A stretch of 64,000 nt of DNA from Psettodes erumei (lineage: Eukaryota > Chordata > Actinopteri > Pleuronectiformes > Psettodidae), in the NCBI GenBank assembly GCA_016785225.1, contig JAFBJZ010000109.1, positions 620,001-684,000 on the forward strand, in the 5' to 3' direction. The position numbers and the translations under genes were made by a program. A model generated the notes under the pieces. That model did no database searches and was not told where the DNA came from. It worked only from the letters and a program-made list of their open reading frames with translations. This document shows positions 59,276 to 64,000 of the stretch, piece after piece. The first letter of the stretch is position 1. Every line of letters begins with the position of its first letter.

Positions 59276-62200
59276 TGTTGGGTTGTGCAAATTTCAACAG
59301 CAGCTATGCTACAGTAGCTCCACAGGCATCCTCCCTGGCCACTGCTCCACCCATATATCTAGAGCTCTCCCCTGAAGGCCCAGGGTTATGACTCCAGAAT
59401 AAAACATTATGTGAATAAAACATTAGTATTTACAGCGGTAGCAACAACAAGTGGAAAGACGGTTAGTTTTAGTTCTGCTGTGTGTGGACAGCGGTGGTAT
59501 ACCTGATCAACCAACAACATTACATTAAGTTAAGTAAAGAAAGCCATCAGTAGTGGCAGCAAATTAGATCTGAAATATGAATCCACTGCCAAATAATATG
59601 CTCAAACAATTGAAGGCAAAACAAATACACATACCCAATGTAGAACATAAAATAAAATAAACAAAAAACAACTCAAAGTAAATCATCTTGATCCAGCCCT
59701 AAATCTACAAGAGGAAATTGTTTTTTTGTTGTTGTTGTTTTTTTTTTTCCAATTTCCTGAGGTACCTAGGTATTTAAATGGCTAAGGAGGGTAACCAAGA
59801 CTAGATGGAACGTGGCATCAATTTGACATTATCCTGCACCTTAAAAGACACCAAAACATTACTAATAAAACTCAAAAATCTGTTATGTGACCCACCATAT
59901 AGTGCAGGAGAGATGGAATTGTCAATTCAGCACAGCCTGTACACTGCCAGATAAAACATCTTACAACATAAGTAACACAACATAAGTGAAAATGCCACCA
60001 TGGTTGCATCAGGGTGTGTTGTGCCTTTAATGGTTCCAAGAAGAAGTAGCTAATTACCTGCTTCGATATAAATAGAATAAGAAACAAAAGTAAGAATATA
60101 CAGCAATTAACACTAGTGGCTGCCTGAGGCCAGCTAAATGTACATGATTTATTTATTTATTTATTATGTCATATTAAGCAGGTTATATACATGTATCAGT
60201 GACTAATGTATATTTGGTGAGGAGGGATAACATAATCCATAAAGGTTAGTTCAGACACAGCAATTCACCAAACAATGACCAAATGAAAAAAAAGTTTGTT
60301 ACAGAGAGAGATATTGCTTTTCAGCATTAAAAGGCAATAAACCATGTGTGGGGCAGTTAATAGTAAGATGTCAGAGGGAGGTTAATTTTTTTTTAATAAT
60401 GCAAAATACAGTCAGAGATAGGCTGGTCCTCCATTAGTCTGCATTCATTGTCAGTTGTTGTCATTGTAAAAATGTTATAAGGGACTGGACAAACTATGTA
60501 AAGAATCCTGAATAGACTGAAGACTCTATAACCAAAGATGAGGAGTTGAATGACACATAACCTGCCACTCCCCCAAACAAGTCACTCTTCTGTTTTGTAA
60601 CAGCCAAACTGGAAAACATGTCAAGCCAATTCCATTGCTGCACTGGCCCAAACTCACAGATGATGTTTACAACAGGTAGCTTGAGAACTTGCTAGTCGAC
60701 TGTCAAACCTTGTGCTGGTTGTCTCAGGAGAATGATGATCAAAACAAACGTTAACTTGTGTGAGGCATCATCTTTATTAATTCAGACATAAACTCTTGCA
60801 TTTGTTCAAGTTCTCTGGTGGGATGAGCTGCATTGCGTATCCGTGCAATAAAGAAACTTGATGTCATGAAATTGTGCACAAGAAATCATGATTGACATAG
60901 AGGTATTGTATATTGTATTGTATTGACAGACATAGAATTTTATAATGGTTAAGTTTGTGTTTTGGGAGTGTTCTCACCAACAACAAAAAAATGTCAAGAA
61001 GTTTGTTCAAATTGACTCAGAGATGGACAGTGATGTCTGAGTCAAAGCAGAATTTGGTCTTCAGGATTTGCCTTTAGATGTAATCTGCAAGATAAGATAC
61101 CCTGATCTAGCATCTGTCAGTACTGTAAGGAGTGAACTCTGGAGCTCATGTTCTTAACTTTTTTGTACCACTATACCTCTCTTGGTAGCTGGAGACAGAG
61201 GAGCATTCAAAGGTGCTGTCACTGTCTCACTGTCAGTCTTGGCGTCGACTAGTTCTGGGCCAGAATTTTTGTGAGTCAAATGAAATCTGTAATAGTCTCT
61301 GAGCTGCTCACAGTGGGAATGTTTAAATAAGGAATGCAACTGTTGATTCTGTCTTGTCAACAGTAGAATGGAATTCCTGTATTATTGCTCGATGGAACTC
61401 TCTGTTGTCATTTCTGTGATGTCACTGTATAAGCTGATGCACAGCTTTAGAGCTGTTTGTCCACAAAAGTTATACTTTCTCCATTGCATGGGACAAGTCA
61501 ATTAGGTTCTGGTCGAGTTCGCTAAAGTAGTTGTCAGTATTGTGAACAGGCTAGCAGCCAGGTACAAGCTCTCTATATTTCACAAAGCCACTGGGACAGG
61601 GGGCACTTGAATTAAAAGCAAAATTGCAACAGCTTGAATAGAAGTAAAAGTAGGAGTAGAAGTTAAAGTACCTTACAGCTTGGATGATTAGCAACAACAG
61701 CAATCTCTAAGGGTAACACTATTAAGGCATAAATTCTAAATATGATGAAAAAAATCAATTCTCACCAAAATGCACTTATTTGTACTGTTAGTACTACTGG
61801 CCGTCTATGCCTGTGGTGGACTAGTGGTGTTACATGTAGAGACTTATGGCTATGTTCCAACTTTTAGAGGTGGTGAAACATACTAACATCAAAATAACCA
61901 GTAAGATCATGAACAGACATCATAACAATACATTGAATAAAACTCAACACACTTCACTGAAAAAGTTAAACACTCTTGTGCCGGACCCAGTTAAGTTCCT
62001 AATTATAACATAAGAGGTTATTTCCAGCATGCTGCTTGTCCATGTCCAGTCAACTGCAACTGTGCTGCTTCCTGAAGGGAGGTGTGCTGGTCTGGCATCA
62101 CTGCAGGTGAGGAGAGAGCTGAGCTGCTGAAGAATAAGCAAGCTTTGGCTGAAGTTCCAGCAGACAGGGAAAGGAGCTGAAGCTGAGCAGTGGCTGTTGC

Positions 62201-63624
62201 TTCTGCTAAACTGAAAACTAAAGAGGAGTGGGGAAACTGTGTTCTTACTGAAGTTTATACAATATGCTTACAATAATAAGTGCTTAAAGAAACACAACAT
62301 CTGGTAGATCAATGAGCTTCATTGCCATCAGTTTCCCTAGTGCCAAAGGCTAGACATCAAAAAGCACTGGCATAGTGGGGTGTACCTGCACGTGTGCATA
62401 TTTTTCATTATGACACCTAATGTTTGTCATCACCCGTGGGTGACGCATTGACTTCAAACACAGCCAGGTGAGGAGTGGGTGCACTGTATCATCAGGAAGC
62501 CAAGTGGAGGTTTACACCGGATCTGAGTACATTTGCCACAGCAAAAATGTGCCCGTTGGGCCTAAAATTAAACAGAGCCTCATCATTTGAACAATATCCA
62601 ACTCACCCACTCACAACAACACACACAACTTTTTAAAACTTTTAAAACAACGTTTTGTTTTCTGTGTCATCATGGGTACGTGTCAATAACTCCTGCTTCT
62701 TCTCTTAATGAATGGGTTTGTACACCTGACAGGTGCAAGAGTGATTACACCAAAGTGATATCACCAAAGTTATTTCTAATTTATTTAGATTAAGTAAGGG
62801 AATAGCATGAGTAATAGCTTCCAAAAGGAGATTTATGCCAAAGGAAGCTGATTTTCAACCTGTGAAATTGTTGGAATAAAGATGGCAGGGATGACATTCA
62901 TTCATTCATTTTCAGGGAACAGTCTTTATTTTCAAAAGATTTCTCAAAAGTAGTGACCTATGGAGTGGCTCACAAATTTCTTTGAAAAAATTAGAGAAAA
63001 CTCTGTACCGCATAGGGAGAAAACTCTGATCTTCAGCAAGATGTGAAACAATCTGTCACTTCAATTTAGTTTTGACAAACCAGTATTCTCCTGCAACACC
63101 CTCTACATTATGACGATCTTTATGACGACTCAAACAAAAACTGAAAATCCATTGCAAAAATATTGAAAATCACATTTGACGATATTTTCAGTACATTACT
63201 TTGTCATTTCCGTTCTACTATTAAATTGTTGTATAATTTCTCATTTTGACATCTTTAATGTGTGAGACTCTCAGGCCAGGTAATTCTTTCACCGGCACTG
63301 TTTAGATTGTCTGTTCAGATAAATATTTGACAATAAAAAAGGCATGGCCAAGGGGGCACTAGTGAAAAGTAAGCTATTTTCAATATTGAATTCCCACAAA
63401 ATTTTTTCCATTGTAACATCTTTATATGAAAGCTCTGGAACCAACAAACTCACATGTAGCGGCAATCTTTTATCATCTTCTTAGCACTCCGTGTTACCAC
63501 TACTATTAAGCAACCTTCTTGGCAATAAGCTTGACACAAAAAGGAATCTTCCGAGGCCGTAACTCCGTTCAAAAAAATAACTTTACTCAAAAGGCAAAAC
63601 AAAGTTACAAGATTCACTTTCACG

Positions 63625-63667
63625 TATTCTTCAAGTATTCTTCAAGTATTCTTCAAGTATTCGTCAA
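63625..63667. repeat. 11-base minisatellite ('tattcttcaag')
   Basis: Three perfect units and a fourth with a T-to-G change. The 11-base period is not a multiple of three, so the coding frame drawn across it is not meaningful. Confidence 0.85.
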
Positions 63668-64000
63668 AAAGCTGTCTTGCTCCGTAGGCTACTTAACCTG
63701 GTCTGAGCCAAGCTGCAATGATGTCATAGCAGTGTAATTACAGGAGCAGTTAAATAATTTTAAAGAAAAACTGTTAACTAAGGAATACAATATGGCTCTT
63801 ACACCCACACAGTGTGACCTTTAACATAACATCGCAATAAAACTTTGTCAGGAGAAGCATTAAACAAGCTGAAATAACTTAAATATGTTGTGATTTTGTA
63901 TTTTGTGGTGAAAGTTAAAGTAAAAAAAAAAAAAATGCACTCTTTAATTTTATGTGGCAGTTGCACATCTAGTGGACCTGCTTCCTGGATGTTTATTGCA

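Larger units (their letters stand above)
32163..64000 (+). other. naaladl2: Start of a very large naaladl2 intron, open at the window end
   Basis: After the donor at 32163 I looked for the exon that would follow the 'DALQR' end, expected to encode a segment with YSVLLDLPGPSP-like and C-x-PNGQPC-like motifs by analogy with human NAALADL2. I found none on the + strand. What is left is AT-rich intronic sequence with scattered repeats and microsatellites, listed separately. The intron is at least 31.8 kb. That the rest of the window lies inside this intron is an inference from the missing exon and from the known size of this gene. Confidence 0.7.
55746..64000. other. Intronic sequence to the end of the window, no gene recognised
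   Basis: It contains CA/GT runs at 59092 and 59260, a (TTTA)n at 60149-60165, an 11-base minisatellite at 63625 and an A run at 63918-63933. The purine-rich stretch at 57670-57840 creates Ser/Phe/Leu-rich minus-strand frames. No exon is supported. Confidence 0.55.

Overview
This window reads as vertebrate nuclear DNA, most likely from a ray-finned (teleost, probably spiny-rayed) fish. It is AT-rich and has many (CA)n, (GA)n and (TATC)n microsatellites. It carries decayed fish-type LINEs, a hAT element, a Tc1/mariner fragment and several short repeat families I recognise as common in teleosts. There is no bacterial-style gene organisation, no RNA gene that I can support and no CRISPR array. 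Almost every open reading frame longer than 60 codons is chance, or lies inside a repeat.

The only cellular gene I can support is naaladl2 (N-acetylated alpha-linked acidic dipeptidase-like 2, M28B / glutamate carboxypeptidase II-like family) on the + strand. Three consecutive coding exons are present at 21916-22092, 30799-30976 and 32001-32162. Their splice phases join into one frame that gives the first 169 residues: an acidic cytoplasmic tail, the single signal-anchor membrane helix, and the start of the lumenal/extracellular stalk. The PA and peptidase exons are not here. The intron after the third exon runs at least 31.8 kb to the end of the window. This fits the very large introns known for NAALADL2 in vertebrates.

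Layout: 1-14285, sequence upstream of the first recognised exon, with microsatellites and candidate regulatory sequence near 7.7-8.0 kb. 14286-16780, a teleost dispersed repeat directly abutted by a 5'-truncated CR1/Rex1-like LINE. 16781-21915, ordinary non-coding sequence up to exon A. 22093-30798, intron A-B, mostly filled by an L2-type LINE (about 23780-30192). That LINE has an ORF1 esterase relic and an endonuclease/RT ORF2, and is interrupted by a nested hAT element (25887-27493) with a long transposase frame on the opposite strand. 30977-32000, a short intron. 32163-64000, one long intron with scattered repeats (38158, 40338, 43960, 45170, 50440, 55325) and microsatellites.

I found no previously undescribed biological system. 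The observations most worth a second look are: the hAT-in-L2 nest, which lacks a target-site duplication and has lost part of the host LINE; the roughly 450-codon uninterrupted transposase frame with no usable start codon; the ambiguous 5' boundary of naaladl2 exon A; and several unclassified repeat families shared between distant positions in the window.
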